A stretch of DNA of 64,000 bases from Veillonella denticariosi JCM 15641 (GCF_002959855.1 NZ_PPDB01000007.1:124001-188000); one strand, 5' to 3'; numbered from the stretch's first letter, positions 18,241-28,378 are shown. The notes: generated by a model from the letters alone, not told the origin. Numbers and translations: made by a program.

Positions 18241-18330
18241 TAGCGGTTTTCATGGTACTATATATAGTGTAGAAAATGGGCTTATTATGCCTGTTTCACT
18301 TAATATTTAGTAGAAAAGGAGTAGTAACAG

Positions 18331-18822
18331 ATGAGATGTCCTTATTGCCAACACACAGACACGAAGGTAACAGACTCGAGAACGACTGATGAAGGTAATA
18401 GTATTCGCCGTCGCCGCGAATGTATCAATTGTGGCCGTCGCTTTACTACATATGAAATTATAGAAGAAGTGCCGCTTATGGTACTAAAGAAAAACGGACG
18501 CCGTGAACTCTTTGATCGCGGTAAATTATTAAACGGTTTATTGCGCTCCTGTGATAAACGAACTGTGCCGATGTCCGTGATGGAACAGGTTGTTAATGAT
18601 GTGGAACGCGATATCCGCAACGAAATCAATCAAGAGGTAACTACGGACCGTATCGGTGAACTGGTATTGCAACAATTAAAGGATATCGACCAAGTTGCCT
18701 ATGTTCGCTTTGCCAGTGTATATCGCAAGTTTGACAATATTGACAGTTTTATGGAAGAGTTAAAGGCCCTTAAAAAGCTAGATGCCAAAAAGCCGAAACG
18801 TAAACCTGCCGTTGAAGAATAG
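18331..18822 (+). CDS. nrdR: Transcriptional repressor NrdR
   Basis: A 163-residue repressor of ribonucleotide reductase genes that senses dATP/ATP. The N-terminal zinc ribbon (CPYC...C-INC) and RRRRECINCGRRFTTYE are diagnostic, followed by an ATP-cone domain starting PLMVLKKNGRRELF. Start at 18331 has AAAGGAG upstream. No ribonucleotide reductase gene is in the window. Confidence 0.96.
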   Translation: MRCPYCQHTDTKVTDSRTTDEGNSIRRRRECINCGRRFTTYEIIEEVPLMVLKKNGRRELFDRGKLLNGLLRSCDKRTVPMSVMEQVVNDVERDIRNEINQEVTTDRIGELVLQQLKDIDQVAYVRFASVYRKFDNIDSFMEELKALKKLDAKKPKRKPAVEE

Positions 18823-18886
18823 TTATTTTCGCAGTATCGATTATACATGGTTTTGAAATCATGATGTATACGATGTGTGGGGCCTT

Positions 18887-19813
18887 ATGATAGATTTACA
18901 TTGTGATACGATGATGCAGCTGCTGGATCATCCTGACAGCGGTGATTTATATCGAAACCGCTGGAAAATAGATATAGAAAAATTACGGAAGGCTCACAGC
19001 AAGGTGCAAGATTTTGCATTTTATATCGATTTACATGAAACAGATAATCCTTATGGTCGCTATGAGGATATGCGTGATTTATGTACATCGCAAATTGAGC
19101 GTTATGGAGAGCACATAGAGCATGTGCTCTCTTATCAGGATATACAGGGGGTATATGAGTCCGGCAAAATCGGGGCTCTTCTTTCCATTGAGGAGGGCGG
19201 TGTTCTTGGTGGTGATTTACAGAAACTTTCACAAGCCTATAAGGACGGCATACGTCTTATCACATTGACCTGGAATTATCCGAACGGATTGGGAGAACCT
19301 CATTGTGGGGATCAATCCAAAAAATTGACGGCTAAGGGTGTTGAATTTGTCGAAGCCATGCAGGATATGGGGATTATTGTTGATTGTTCACATCTCAATG
19401 ATGCTGGAACGGAGCAGTTAGGTGATATCCTTGATGTCCCTTTCGTCGCATCTCATTCAAATGCGCGGGCAGTGAGAAATCATACGCGTAATTTACCTGA
19501 TACCCTTATTAAGCTCATCGCTAATAAGGGGGGCGTTATAGGGCTCAATTTTGCGCAGAATTTCCTGGGCACATCGCCGGTCAGTCGTATTGAGGACATT
19601 GTTAAACATGGACTATACCTTATCGATAAGGGCGGTGAAGATGTGTTGGCGTTGGGCACTGATTTTGACGGTATTCCACTGGAAACGGAAATCGCGGATA
19701 CATCGCAGATGAGTCGTCTCTATGATGCGTTTGGAATGGCCGGTTTGACCGTGGAACAACGGGATAAGATATTTTGGAAAAATGCGGACAGACTGTTAAA
19801 GGAGCTTTTATGA
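18887..19813 (+). CDS. M19-family (membrane-type) dipeptidase
   Basis: A 308-residue zinc dipeptidase of the renal-dipeptidase family. It begins with the metal motif DLHCDT, continues with SIEEGG and the histidines in [10 protein letters not shown] and [10 protein letters not shown], and ends with LGTDFDGI. Members cleave dipeptides including those with a D-residue. There is no signal peptide, so it is cytoplasmic. The ATG at 18887 is preferred to a GTG at 18875. Its stop overlaps the gmhA start (ATGA), which puts it at the head of the heptose operon. Confidence 0.88.
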   Translation: MIDLHCDTMMQLLDHPDSGDLYRNRWKIDIEKLRKAHSKVQDFAFYIDLHETDNPYGRYEDMRDLCTSQIERYGEHIEHVLSYQDIQGVYESGKIGALLSIEEGGVLGGDLQKLSQAYKDGIRLITLTWNYPNGLGEPHCGDQSKKLTAKGVEFVEAMQDMGIIVDCSHLNDAGTEQLGDILDVPFVASHSNARAVRNHTRNLPDTLIKLIANKGGVIGLNFAQNFLGTSPVSRIEDIVKHGLYLIDKGGEDVLALGTDFDGIPLETEIADTSQMSRLYDAFGMAGLTVEQRDKIFWKNADRLLKELL

Positions 19814-20382
19814 TGAATGATTTAAATCCTATGATTGCAGAGCGATTTTCTGAGCATTTAGATGTTTTTGGAAAGACCATGGAACAGATGGAGATTATCC
19901 AGGACATAGGAATTCGCTGTAAAACAGCTATTGAAAATGGAAATAAAATATTGTTTTGCGGCAATGGCGGATCTGCAGCAGATTCTCAGCATTTGGCGGC
20001 TGAATTGATCGGTCGGTTTAAAAAGGAACGTCGTTCCTTGGCTGCTGTTGCACTTACGACGGATACATCTATTTTGACATCCATTGCCAATGATTATGAT
20101 TATGATGTTGTCTTTGCTCGTCAGGTGGAGGGACTTGGTCGCTCCGGAGATGTTCTCATCGGAATTTCTACGTCGGGAAATTCCAAAAATGTTCTGAAAG
20201 CTGTTGAAATGGCACGCTCCATCGGTATGCATACAATCGGATTTACCGGCGAAGGCGGCGGCAAGATGGCCGAGCTTTGTGATATTACACTCGCCGTTCC
20301 GAGCAAGGTGACGGCCCGCATTCAAGAAATGCATATTTTAGCAGGTCATATCATCTGTGAATTAATCGAAGAAGACTATTGA
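19810..20382 (+). CDS. gmhA: Sedoheptulose-7-phosphate isomerase
   Basis: A 190-residue SIS-domain enzyme for the first step of ADP-heptose synthesis, making D-glycero-D-manno-heptose 7-phosphate. [18 protein letters not shown] and [15 protein letters not shown] are the classic phosphosugar-binding motifs. The start ATG at 19810 overlaps the dipeptidase stop and has AAAGGAG upstream. hldE follows after 22 bp. Confidence 0.93.
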   Translation: MMNDLNPMIAERFSEHLDVFGKTMEQMEIIQDIGIRCKTAIENGNKILFCGNGGSAADSQHLAAELIGRFKKERRSLAAVALTTDTSILTSIANDYDYDVVFARQVEGLGRSGDVLIGISTSGNSKNVLKAVEMARSIGMHTIGFTGEGGGKMAELCDITLAVPSKVTARIQEMHILAGHIICELIEEDY

Positions 20383-20404
20383 TGAGTAGATAGGAATATA
20401 AGCT

Positions 20405-21883
20405 ATGATCAATACCACAATTAATCAATTTTTAATGAATACATTGCCAAATCTTAACATTGCCGTTATCGGTGATGTGATGGTGGACCGATATGTATTT
20501 GGCGATGTGAGTCGCATTTCGCCGGAAGCTCCTGTTCCGGTAAATCGCGTTTCTCAAATAAAAGAGGTGCTTGGTGGCGCCGGTAATGTGGCGTCTAATT
20601 TGGCAAACCTGGACTGTCATGTATACTTAGGAGCTTTATCTGGCAATGATGATCATGGTCGCCTATTGAAATCCCTCTTGGAGGCAGATCACATTGATAC
20701 TTCAGGACTCATCATCGATGATAATCGCTCCACCATTACAAAGATGCGTATTTTAGGTGACCGTCAACAGATGATGCGCCTTGATTTTGAAATAATTATA
20801 GATTTAACCTCCGATGAGGAAATGCAACTTGCAACATGGTTGGAGAATCTTTGCAAATCGGGTATAGACGGTATCGTTATTTCCGATTATGGTAAGGGCG
20901 TATGTACACCGAGCCTGTTAAAAAAGGTCTTTGCGTTGGCAAAACAATACAATGTACAGACTATCGTGGATCCTAAGGGGGCCGATTGGTCTAAATATAA
21001 CGGGGCGACGTGTATTACCCCGAATGTGAAAGAACTCGGTGAATGCGTGGGGCGTACGTTGGTGAATGATGATGAATCTATCGTCAATGCGGCGAAGGAG
21101 ATTCTGCAATCTGTTGATTTAGATTATATTGTAGCCACTCGCTCCGCAAAAGGGATTACCGTTATCGCGAAGGATGGCCGTACATGGCACAATCCTGCGA
21201 CACAGCAGGAAGTATTTGACGTAAGTGGTGCCGGCGATACGGTGGTGTCGATGATTATTACATGTCTTGCAGGTAAATTATCGATGCGATTAGCGCTTCA
21301 TATTGCAAATGGTGCGGCCGGTATCGTCGTAGCGAAGGTGGGAACCTATCCGATTCATCGCTCCGAGTTGATAGAACTGTGGCACTCTTTGCAACGGGGC
21401 TTACAGGATAAGCCTCTATACACGAAAGAGGAGATGTCAGATCTCGTGAAACGGTGGCAGCAAAATGGAGACACCGTGGTATTTACGAACGGATGCTTCG
21501 ACATTCTTCATCGCGGACATATTACATATTTGCAAGAGGCGGCTCAACTCGGCGACCATCTGATTATAGGCCTTAATTCAGACTGTTCCGTCCGTCGTTT
21601 GAAAGGGGAAACGCGTCCCATCGTAAGTGAAGATGATCGTGCTGCACTGCTCAGCGCTTTGGGCTGTGTGGACGGAGTTGTACTGTTTGAAGAAGATACG
21701 CCTGCAGAACTATTGGCCTATTTGCGACCTAATATACTCGTTAAGGGCGGAGACTATAAAAAAGAAGATATCGTAGGGCGTGAGTCCGTTGATGATGTAG
21801 AGGTGCTTTCATTTAAAGAAGGCTATTCCACGTCGGATATAGTAGGAAAAATAGCCGAGATGGCTAAGGAGGGCAAATTATGA
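20405..21883 (+). CDS. hldE: Bifunctional heptose 7-phosphate kinase / heptose 1-phosphate adenylyltransferase
   Basis: A 492-residue fusion. The N-terminal PfkB-type kinase (about 1-320) shows LGGAGNVASNLANL and the anion hole VSGAGDTVVS. The C-terminal nucleotidyltransferase (about 350-492) shows VVFTNGCFDILHRGH and ILVKGGDYKKEDIVG. It performs the phosphorylation before and the adenylylation after the GmhB step. The stop overlaps the hldD start (ATGA). Confidence 0.95.
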   Translation: MINTTINQFLMNTLPNLNIAVIGDVMVDRYVFGDVSRISPEAPVPVNRVSQIKEVLGGAGNVASNLANLDCHVYLGALSGNDDHGRLLKSLLEADHIDTSGLIIDDNRSTITKMRILGDRQQMMRLDFEIIIDLTSDEEMQLATWLENLCKSGIDGIVISDYGKGVCTPSLLKKVFALAKQYNVQTIVDPKGADWSKYNGATCITPNVKELGECVGRTLVNDDESIVNAAKEILQSVDLDYIVATRSAKGITVIAKDGRTWHNPATQQEVFDVSGAGDTVVSMIITCLAGKLSMRLALHIANGAAGIVVAKVGTYPIHRSELIELWHSLQRGLQDKPLYTKEEMSDLVKRWQQNGDTVVFTNGCFDILHRGHITYLQEAAQLGDHLIIGLNSDCSVRRLKGETRPIVSEDDRAALLSALGCVDGVVLFEEDTPAELLAYLRPNILVKGGDYKKEDIVGRESVDDVEVLSFKEGYSTSDIVGKIAEMAKEGKL

Positions 21884-22845
21884 TTATCGTAACCGGTGGT
21901 GCCGGTTTTATCGGCAGTAATATTGTGAAAGCCTTGAATGAGCGTGGTCGTACGGATATTATTATCGTTGATGACCTCACAGATGGGCGTAAAATTCGCA
22001 ATATTCAAAACCTGGAATTTTTAGATTATATCGATTGTGATGATTTTGATTATGCTGTTGCTGACGGATCTTTTGATGTAGGGCCTATTGACGTCGTGTT
22101 CCACGAAGGCGCTTGTGCAGATACGATGGAATATAACGGTAAATATATGATGAAAAACAATTATGAAGGGTCTAAAAATCTCTTTCATTATTGTCAGGAT
22201 CGTCGAATTCCATTTATTTATGCATCATCCGCGTCTACTTACGGTAATGGTACCAACGGTTTCGTAGAGAAACCAGAAGCGGAAGAAGCACTTAATCCAT
22301 ATGCGTATTCTAAGCTTTTGTTTGATCGTTATGTGCGTAAATTTGAAGGTGAATACACCGCACAGGTGGTAGGACTTCGCTACTTTAATGTATACGGCCC
22401 TAACGAAGCCCATAAAAATAAGATGGCATCGCTAGTTCGTCAAATGTTCTATAAAAATCAGGAGACCGGTGTAATCAATTTGTTTGAAGGCACGGACGGT
22501 TATGAAGATGGCGGTCAGACACGAGATTTTATCTACGTAAAAGACGTGGTCAATGTGAATTTCTATTTCTGGGAACATCCTGAAATCTCCGGTATATTTA
22601 ACTGCGGTACGGGTAATGCACATAGCTTTAATCAATTTATGCAGGCTGTTATCGATTACAATGGTAAGGGTAAAATTGAATACATCCCGTTCCCTGAGGT
22701 ATTAAAGGGCAAATACCAAAGCTTTACCGAAGCGGATACGACTAAATTGATGGCTGCCGGTTATGATAAAGGCTTTACAAAGATGGAAGATGCCGTTAAA
22801 GAATATTGTGAACTGTTGGAACATAATGAAGGATATTTACGTTGA
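21880..22845 (+). CDS. hldD: ADP-L-glycero-D-manno-heptose 6-epimerase
   Basis: A 321-residue short-chain dehydrogenase-type epimerase. It starts MIIVTGGAGFIGSNIVKAL, the dinucleotide-binding loop, and has the catalytic region ASSASTYG...NPYAYSKLLFD with the YxxxK pair. It makes the L,D-heptose donor used for inner-core lipopolysaccharide. It is coupled on both sides by overlapping codons. Confidence 0.95.
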   Translation: MIIVTGGAGFIGSNIVKALNERGRTDIIIVDDLTDGRKIRNIQNLEFLDYIDCDDFDYAVADGSFDVGPIDVVFHEGACADTMEYNGKYMMKNNYEGSKNLFHYCQDRRIPFIYASSASTYGNGTNGFVEKPEAEEALNPYAYSKLLFDRYVRKFEGEYTAQVVGLRYFNVYGPNEAHKNKMASLVRQMFYKNQETGVINLFEGTDGYEDGGQTRDFIYVKDVVNVNFYFWEHPEISGIFNCGTGNAHSFNQFMQAVIDYNGKGKIEYIPFPEVLKGKYQSFTEADTTKLMAAGYDKGFTKMEDAVKEYCELLEHNEGYLR

Positions 22846-23339
22846 TGCGCAAAGTACTGTTTCTCGATCGGGACGGGGTCATCAATAAGGATGTGAACTA
22901 TCTTTACAGGATTGACGATTTACAATGGGTTGATGGTGCTAAAGAGGCGCTTGCATATGCCTACAGTAAAGGGTATGACCTCATTGTGGTGACCAATCAG
23001 AGCGGTGTGGCCCGGGGGTATTATACGGAACATGATGTGCAGATTCTGCATGAATATATGGGGCGTGAACTGGATGCCTGCGGGGCTCCGATTTTACGTT
23101 TCTACTATTGTCCTCATCATGTAGAAGGCACGGTGTCTCGCTATGCCGTTGAATGTGAATGTCGCAAACCGAAACCCGGTATGATATATCAGGCCATTAA
23201 GGATTATGATGTGAATGTTGGTGAAAGCTTTCTCATAGGAGATAGTCCGCGTGATATTGAGGCCGCCGAGGCGGCCGGTATAAAAGGGTACTTATTTACG
23301 GGTACCAATTTGTTGGATTTTATAAAAACGATTATTTAG
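22845..23339 (+). CDS. gmhB: D-glycero-D-manno-heptose 1,7-bisphosphate 7-phosphatase
   Basis: A 164-residue HAD phosphatase with the DxD nucleophile motif LFLDRDGVINKD, TNQSGVARG, the zinc-loop cysteines around YYCPHHVEG...CECRKPKPGM, and GDSPRDIEAA. The ATG at 22845 shares a base with the hldD stop; a TTG at 22842 is in frame but less likely. Order in the pathway is GmhA, HldE kinase, GmhB, HldE transferase, HldD, so the operon is complete. Confidence 0.93.
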   Translation: MRKVLFLDRDGVINKDVNYLYRIDDLQWVDGAKEALAYAYSKGYDLIVVTNQSGVARGYYTEHDVQILHEYMGRELDACGAPILRFYYCPHHVEGTVSRYAVECECRKPKPGMIYQAIKDYDVNVGESFLIGDSPRDIEAAEAAGIKGYLFTGTNLLDFIKTII

Positions 23340-23383
23340 CGTGTAATTTTATACTTTGATATAGATATGATGGAGGTGATGGT

Positions 23384-24406
23384 ATGAAAGATTACAAGAA
23401 TATACTCATTATCAAGATGAGCTCTTTAGGCGATGTTATACATGCATTACCTACCTTGTATGCAATTCGTAAGAACTGGCCCGATGCGCGTATCACCTGG
23501 GCTATTCATGAACAGTTCGCCAGCCTCCTACCCGGTACCCCCTGGATCGATGATGTCATCATTATCGACAAGAAGAGGTTGAAACAACCGGCATATCTTT
23601 GGGAGCTTAGAAAAGAGCTACATAGTCGTCATTTTGATATGACCTTAGATTTACAATGTATTGCAAAAAGTGCTATAGTTTCTCTACTATCGGGGGCGCC
23701 TGAAAAATACGGTTACTGGGAACTGCGCGAAGGCAGTAATCTTGTGAATAAAGCCCTTGTAGGAGAGCACAAGTACGATCATGTTATCGAGAGATATTTA
23801 GATACCGTTCGCGCCTTGGGTGGCGAAGTGGAAGGTGTTGAATTTCCCATGCCCGTCTACGGGAATGCGGAAAAATCGATTAAATATCGTCTTCAATGCT
23901 TTGGTATTTCCGATGATGAATATGTCGTAGTAGTACCCGGCGCACGATGGATAGTAAAGGAATGGCCTCTTCTCAATTTTGGCGAACTCTGTATTCGCCT
24001 CTGTGAATCAGGTAAGAAGGTCGTCATCGCAGGTGCACCAGAGGATATTGAGAAGGGCGCTTTCATAGAAAATTATGTAAAGAATGATAATCTCGTAAAT
24101 CTCGTTGGGGCTACATCGATGGAGGAACTGATAGAACTGATCCGTCGATGCGAAGTATTTATCAGCGCCGATACGGGACCGCTACATATTGCAAATGCCT
24201 TGAAGCGGCCTCTCATTGCCTTATTCGGTACGACATCACCTAAGCGGACAAGTCCTTATGGAGGCAGTCACGTACATCTCATCATTTCTCCTACCTCAAA
24301 GGCGACGCCGGAGGACCCGTTGGTTGATGATCCGGACTGCATGGCTCAGATCCCGGTGGATGCGGTATGGTCCGTATATGAGCAAGTGCTTGGAAAGGAA
24401 CTGTAA
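23384..24406 (+). CDS. Lipopolysaccharide heptosyltransferase (glycosyltransferase family 9)
   Basis: A 340-residue GT9 enzyme of the WaaC type. The N-terminal IIKMSSLGDVIHALPTLYAI and the ADP-heptose site SADTGPLHIANAL are typical, as is LFGTTSPKRTSPYG. It would add the first heptose to Kdo in the inner core. It overlaps the next gene by one base (TAATG). WaaC versus WaaF cannot be separated by eye with full confidence. Confidence 0.88.
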   Translation: MKDYKNILIIKMSSLGDVIHALPTLYAIRKNWPDARITWAIHEQFASLLPGTPWIDDVIIIDKKRLKQPAYLWELRKELHSRHFDMTLDLQCIAKSAIVSLLSGAPEKYGYWELREGSNLVNKALVGEHKYDHVIERYLDTVRALGGEVEGVEFPMPVYGNAEKSIKYRLQCFGISDDEYVVVVPGARWIVKEWPLLNFGELCIRLCESGKKVVIAGAPEDIEKGAFIENYVKNDNLVNLVGATSMEELIELIRRCEVFISADTGPLHIANALKRPLIALFGTTSPKRTSPYGGSHVHLIISPTSKATPEDPLVDDPDCMAQIPVDAVWSVYEQVLGKEL

Positions 24407-25446
24407 TGGAACTCGATAATAAGCGAATTGTTGTGACCTTTCTCATGCATCTGGGTGATGTTATCCTGACGACACCGTTTTTAGAGGTATTGCGAAAGGC
24501 GGCACCTCATAGTCATATTACATATGTAATAGATGAGAAATTACAGCAGGTTATGCAGTATAATCCAAATATTGATGAACTTGTCGTCGTGGATAAAAAA
24601 GGGCGTCATAACAGTATTTCAGGCCTCAATGCGGTCGCGTGTGAGATCAATGCGAAGGGTAAGCCGGATATCGTGATTAATCTGCATCCCAATGAACGCA
24701 CATCATATTTAGCGTGGAAGATTCATGCACCTGTTACAACGGGGATGAGTCATTTTTTATTCAGACCCTTTATGACGAAGTATACGCGTCTCGACCGCAA
24801 GACGCGTCATGCCGCGGATATGTATATCAATGTTTTGGAGCAGTTAGGGGTTGCGGATTTATCAAATTCCGGTTTACATATAGAAACTTGTGAAGCTTGG
24901 CGCCGTGAGGCATATGATTTCTATACCGATCATGGTGTAAAGGATGAAGATAAGCTTATCGGATTCAATATCGGTAGTGCGGTCCCTGAAAAACGATGGC
25001 CTGCCGAACGTTTTGTCCATGTGGCGGATTATTTCGGACGGCAAGGGTACAAGACGATATTCTTTGGAGGCCCTATGGATATCGATATGGTAGAACCGGT
25101 TGTAAAGATGATGGAAACAAAGCCGATTGTCGCGACCGGTGCATTTCAGTTAGGGCCTTTGGCTGCGGCTATGGGGCGGTGCTCCTTGCTCATCACGAAT
25201 GATTCGGGACCGATGCACGTCGCTGTGAGTCAACATGTGCCCGTAGTGGCACTTTACGGACCGTCAAATCCATTTTTTTACGGACCGTATCAATCTGAAT
25301 CTATTGTTCTTGAGTCCATGGATACATATGAAATCGGTAAAAGTATGAAACAGATCATCAAGGAAGGTCACTACGCGGGAATTTCCGTAATATCCGAAGA
25401 TGAAGTGATTAAAGCGGCGGAAACGTTGCTTTCAGAAACAAAATAA
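24406..25446 (+). CDS. Second heptosyltransferase (glycosyltransferase family 9)
   Basis: A 346-residue GT9 protein with FLMHLGDVILTTPFLEVLR at the N-terminus and ITNDSGPMHVAVSQHVPVVA-LYGPSNPFFYGPY near the C-terminus. It lies directly after the first heptosyltransferase with overlapping codons, which suggests it adds the next heptose or a side-branch heptose (WaaF or WaaQ-like). Confidence 0.86.
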   Translation: MELDNKRIVVTFLMHLGDVILTTPFLEVLRKAAPHSHITYVIDEKLQQVMQYNPNIDELVVVDKKGRHNSISGLNAVACEINAKGKPDIVINLHPNERTSYLAWKIHAPVTTGMSHFLFRPFMTKYTRLDRKTRHAADMYINVLEQLGVADLSNSGLHIETCEAWRREAYDFYTDHGVKDEDKLIGFNIGSAVPEKRWPAERFVHVADYFGRQGYKTIFFGGPMDIDMVEPVVKMMETKPIVATGAFQLGPLAAAMGRCSLLITNDSGPMHVAVSQHVPVVALYGPSNPFFYGPYQSESIVLESMDTYEIGKSMKQIIKEGHYAGISVISEDEVIKAAETLLSETK

Positions 25447-25455
25447 AGGCCAGTT

Positions 25456-26442
25456 ATGAATTATATTGTATTTGATTTGGAATGGAATCAACCGTACAGT
25501 AACGATATCAGTTTTATGAAACGCACAAAGATGCCGTTGACGGGTGAGATTATTCAAATCGGAGCAGTAAAATTGAATGAACGGATGGATATCGTAGATC
25601 ATTTTACGATGTTTATCAAACCTCGATATTTAACACGCATGCATAAACACGTGCGTGAATTGACGGGGATTACATCGTTGGATTTGAATCATGGCGTGCC
25701 GTTTAAGACGGCCATGCATCATTTTCAAGCCTGGTGCGGCGATCAATACATGCTCTTATCGTGGGGTTCTGATGATATTCTCATTTTACGGGAAAATCTC
25801 ATGTTGCACAGTATGAAAGTGCTGTCCTATGATCAGTGGGTGGATGCGCAGATGATTTATGCCTATCAACGGTACGGAACAAATCAACAGTATTCCGTAT
25901 CCCATGCCATGGAGGATTTAGGAATTTCCTCAGAGCATTTGTCGGCACACAATGCATTGCATGACGCGGTTTTTACGGCACATATTTGTCAGAAACTGGA
26001 TATTCCTGAAGGAATACGGCAGTATGATGAGATCCGTAAGACCGGTTCCAATCCATTGTTATATCCGCCGATTCTGACGTTTTTTATGTATGAGAACTTT
26101 TCCGAAAAGAAGCGTGTTGTCCATGATAAACGGGTTAGACTGTCGTTTTGTCCATATTGCCAGAATAGATTGGATATGACGCAGCCGGAACGGTTACAGG
26201 GGGATAAGTATCTTGCACTCGGTATTTGTCCTAAACATGGCGATTTTGCGGTGCAGTTAAAGGTTGGAAAATATACGATCAGATCGGGAATTACAAAGTT
26301 TTATGTTACAAAAGTACTGACACATTGTACCGATGAGATTCGTTTATTATATAAAAACAAGTCCGAGGTTAATCGGGAGAAAGAAAGATTATATCATGAA
26401 CATCGCAGAGCGGAGCTGGAAAAGCGACATGCGACTAAATGA
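25456..26442 (+). CDS. DEDD 3'-5' exonuclease (KapD/ERI-like) with C-terminal cysteine motifs
   Basis: A 328-residue protein with an N-terminal exonuclease fold: DLEWNQP (Exo I), VRELTGITSLDL and a histidine/aspartate motif HNALHDAVFTA (Exo III), as in KapD and eukaryotic ERI-type exonucleases. The C-terminal third has a possible zinc ribbon (FCPYCQNRL ... GICPKHGDF) followed by a basic helix. It acts on RNA or DNA 3' ends; the target is not known. It follows the heptosyltransferase by 9 bp, so it is co-transcribed, although it has no obvious role in lipopolysaccharide. Confidence 0.8.
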   Translation: MNYIVFDLEWNQPYSNDISFMKRTKMPLTGEIIQIGAVKLNERMDIVDHFTMFIKPRYLTRMHKHVRELTGITSLDLNHGVPFKTAMHHFQAWCGDQYMLLSWGSDDILILRENLMLHSMKVLSYDQWVDAQMIYAYQRYGTNQQYSVSHAMEDLGISSEHLSAHNALHDAVFTAHICQKLDIPEGIRQYDEIRKTGSNPLLYPPILTFFMYENFSEKKRVVHDKRVRLSFCPYCQNRLDMTQPERLQGDKYLALGICPKHGDFAVQLKVGKYTIRSGITKFYVTKVLTHCTDEIRLLYKNKSEVNREKERLYHEHRRAELEKRHATK

Positions 26443-26555
26443 TTTGATTTTAATGTCAATCGAATAAGATTTCTATGAAGCTGTATTCTGTAGATTTAGA
26501 GGCTTATTTTATACAGGATATTGAGGCATAGAATACCTTTAGAAAGGATAATTGT

Positions 26556-27947
26556 ATGGAACGTAAATATGCATGGCACAATTATGATGATGCGACCATA
26601 TCCAAAGTATATGAGTTAAGTGATGGATATCGTCAATTTCTAGATGATGGAAAAACTGAACGGGAATGTGTGATTCAGGCTGTACAGATGGCAAAAGCGA
26701 AAGGCTATGTTAATTTACAGGATTTAATTGCATCAAATACGTCAATCAAGGCGGGGGATAAGGTGTATTATACCCACATGGATAAATCCATCGCTCTTTT
26801 CAATATCGGTACGGATGATATCGAATTGGGCATGAATCTGTTAGGAGCCCATATCGATTCTCCTCGTATCGACGTTAAACAAAATCCTCAATATGAAGAC
26901 AGCAATCTGTTATTTTGGGATACTCATTATTACGGGGGAATCAAAAAATATCATTGGGTTGCGATGCCTTTGGCTATTCACGGTGTAGTTGTGAAGACTG
27001 ACGGTACCCGTATCGATATCAATATCGGCGATAAGGACACGGATCCTGTTTTCTGTATTACCGATTTACTGCCACATTTGGGTCAGGAACAGATGCAGAA
27101 AAATGCGGCAAAGGTTATCGAAGGGGAGGCGTTGGATCTGCTCATCGGCAGCCGTCCCGTAAAAGATGAAGAGAAGGACGGGGTTGCTAAATTTATTAAC
27201 GCCCTTCTTGAAAAGGAATATGGTTTTGAGGAACGGGATTTATTATCCGCAGAACTTGAAATCGTTCCTGCCGGCAAAGCACGCGATATGGGTTTTGATC
27301 GGTCCATGGTTATGGCGTATGGTCAAGATGACCGCGTATGTGCCTACACTTCATTGGTAGCGATGCTCGAAGTGGATCAGGTAAAACGTACTACATGCTG
27401 TTTGCTTGTGGATAAAGAGGAAATCGGTTCAGTCGGCGCTACGGGTATGCAATCCCGATTCTTTGAAAATGCGGTGGCTGAAATTTTAACGCTTATGAGA
27501 AAACCGAATTCTGTCAGCGTTCGTCGTACATTGGAAAAATCACGCATGTTGTCCTCCGATGTAAGCGCCGGATATGATCCTCTTTACGGCTCCGCTTTTG
27601 AAAAGAAAAACGCCTCTTTCTTAGGAATGGGCGTTGTGTTCAATAAATTTACGGGGGCTCGCGGTAAATCGGGCTCTAATGATGCCAATGCGGAGTATAT
27701 GGGCTTTATTCGCCGCATTATGGAGGCCAATAATGTTACATATCAAACGGCTGAGCTCGGTAAAGTCGACCTCGGTGGAGGCGGAACCATTGCATATATC
27801 ATGGCTTTGTACGGTATGAATGTCATTGATTGCGGTGTGGCTGTACTCAGCATGCATGCTCCGTGGGAAGTTACCTCCAAAGCGGATATTTACGAAGCTA
27901 AACAGTGTTATGTCGCGTTCCTTAATGCGGCAGATGAAACAATCTAA
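26556..27947 (+). CDS. M18-family aminopeptidase (aminopeptidase I type)
   Basis: A 463-residue zinc aminopeptidase of the M18 family but of another branch than the one at 13145. Metal and catalytic motifs: GAHIDSPRIDVKQNP, LVDKEEIGSVGATGMQS and AVLSMHAPWEV near the C-terminus. Start at 26556 has AAAGGATAA upstream. It precedes a small gene of unknown function after a short hairpin. Confidence 0.88.
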   Translation: MERKYAWHNYDDATISKVYELSDGYRQFLDDGKTERECVIQAVQMAKAKGYVNLQDLIASNTSIKAGDKVYYTHMDKSIALFNIGTDDIELGMNLLGAHIDSPRIDVKQNPQYEDSNLLFWDTHYYGGIKKYHWVAMPLAIHGVVVKTDGTRIDINIGDKDTDPVFCITDLLPHLGQEQMQKNAAKVIEGEALDLLIGSRPVKDEEKDGVAKFINALLEKEYGFEERDLLSAELEIVPAGKARDMGFDRSMVMAYGQDDRVCAYTSLVAMLEVDQVKRTTCCLLVDKEEIGSVGATGMQSRFFENAVAEILTLMRKPNSVSVRRTLEKSRMLSSDVSAGYDPLYGSAFEKKNASFLGMGVVFNKFTGARGKSGSNDANAEYMGFIRRIMEANNVTYQTAELGKVDLGGGGTIAYIMALYGMNVIDCGVAVLSMHAPWEVTSKADIYEAKQCYVAFLNAADETI

Positions 27948-27957
27948 TGATAGAGGG

Positions 27958-27976
27958 CTTTCACCGGTGGTGAAAG
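27958..27976 (+). other. Short hairpin between the aminopeptidase and the next gene
   Basis: CTTTCACC (27958-27965) pairs with GGTGAAAG (27969-27976). There is no T run, and the ribosome-binding site of the following gene starts about 15 bases later, so it may tune readthrough or mRNA stability rather than terminate. Confidence 0.4.
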
Positions 27977-28000
27977 TCCAATTCATGTATGAGGTGGATT

Positions 28001-28378
28001 ATGAGTAAAACGGAATTGGGCGCCGCTATTGCAGCCGCTAAAGACAATGCATCGGAGGTAAAGACCGTAAAGGTCGATATCTTTGATATTCCTGAATCGA
28101 AGGCGGATGAATACATTGCAAATCGGGAAGAAGTGGCAAAGGCTGCCGCAGAGGTTATGAAACCATACTGTGTAACGGTAAAACGAGAAACACTTGAGAT
28201 GGATGAAGGTGAAGCTGTTGTCGGTTACTATGTGACAGGCGAGATTTTGATGTGTGTTATCCTGGACCCCTTTGAAGTTCCCGTTATGAAGATGGCCCTC
28301 GATAAGGGAACGCTGAAGGAGTATATTCTAGCCGCAAACGAATTGACGGAAGAAATGTTGGCGTCTTTAAATCGATAA
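28001..28378 (+). CDS. Uncharacterised small protein
   Basis: A 125-residue soluble protein that I do not recognise. It is acidic and alanine-rich, with ELGAAIAAAKDNAS at the start, a central FDIPESKADEYIANREEVAK helix and the strand GYYVTGEILMCVILDPFEVPV. The ATG at 28001 has GAGGTGG upstream; an earlier in-frame start at 27989 lacks this. It lies 53 bp after the aminopeptidase and may be co-transcribed with it. Confidence 0.65.
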   Translation: MSKTELGAAIAAAKDNASEVKTVKVDIFDIPESKADEYIANREEVAKAAAEVMKPYCVTVKRETLEMDEGEAVVGYYVTGEILMCVILDPFEVPVMKMALDKGTLKEYILAANELTEEMLASLNR

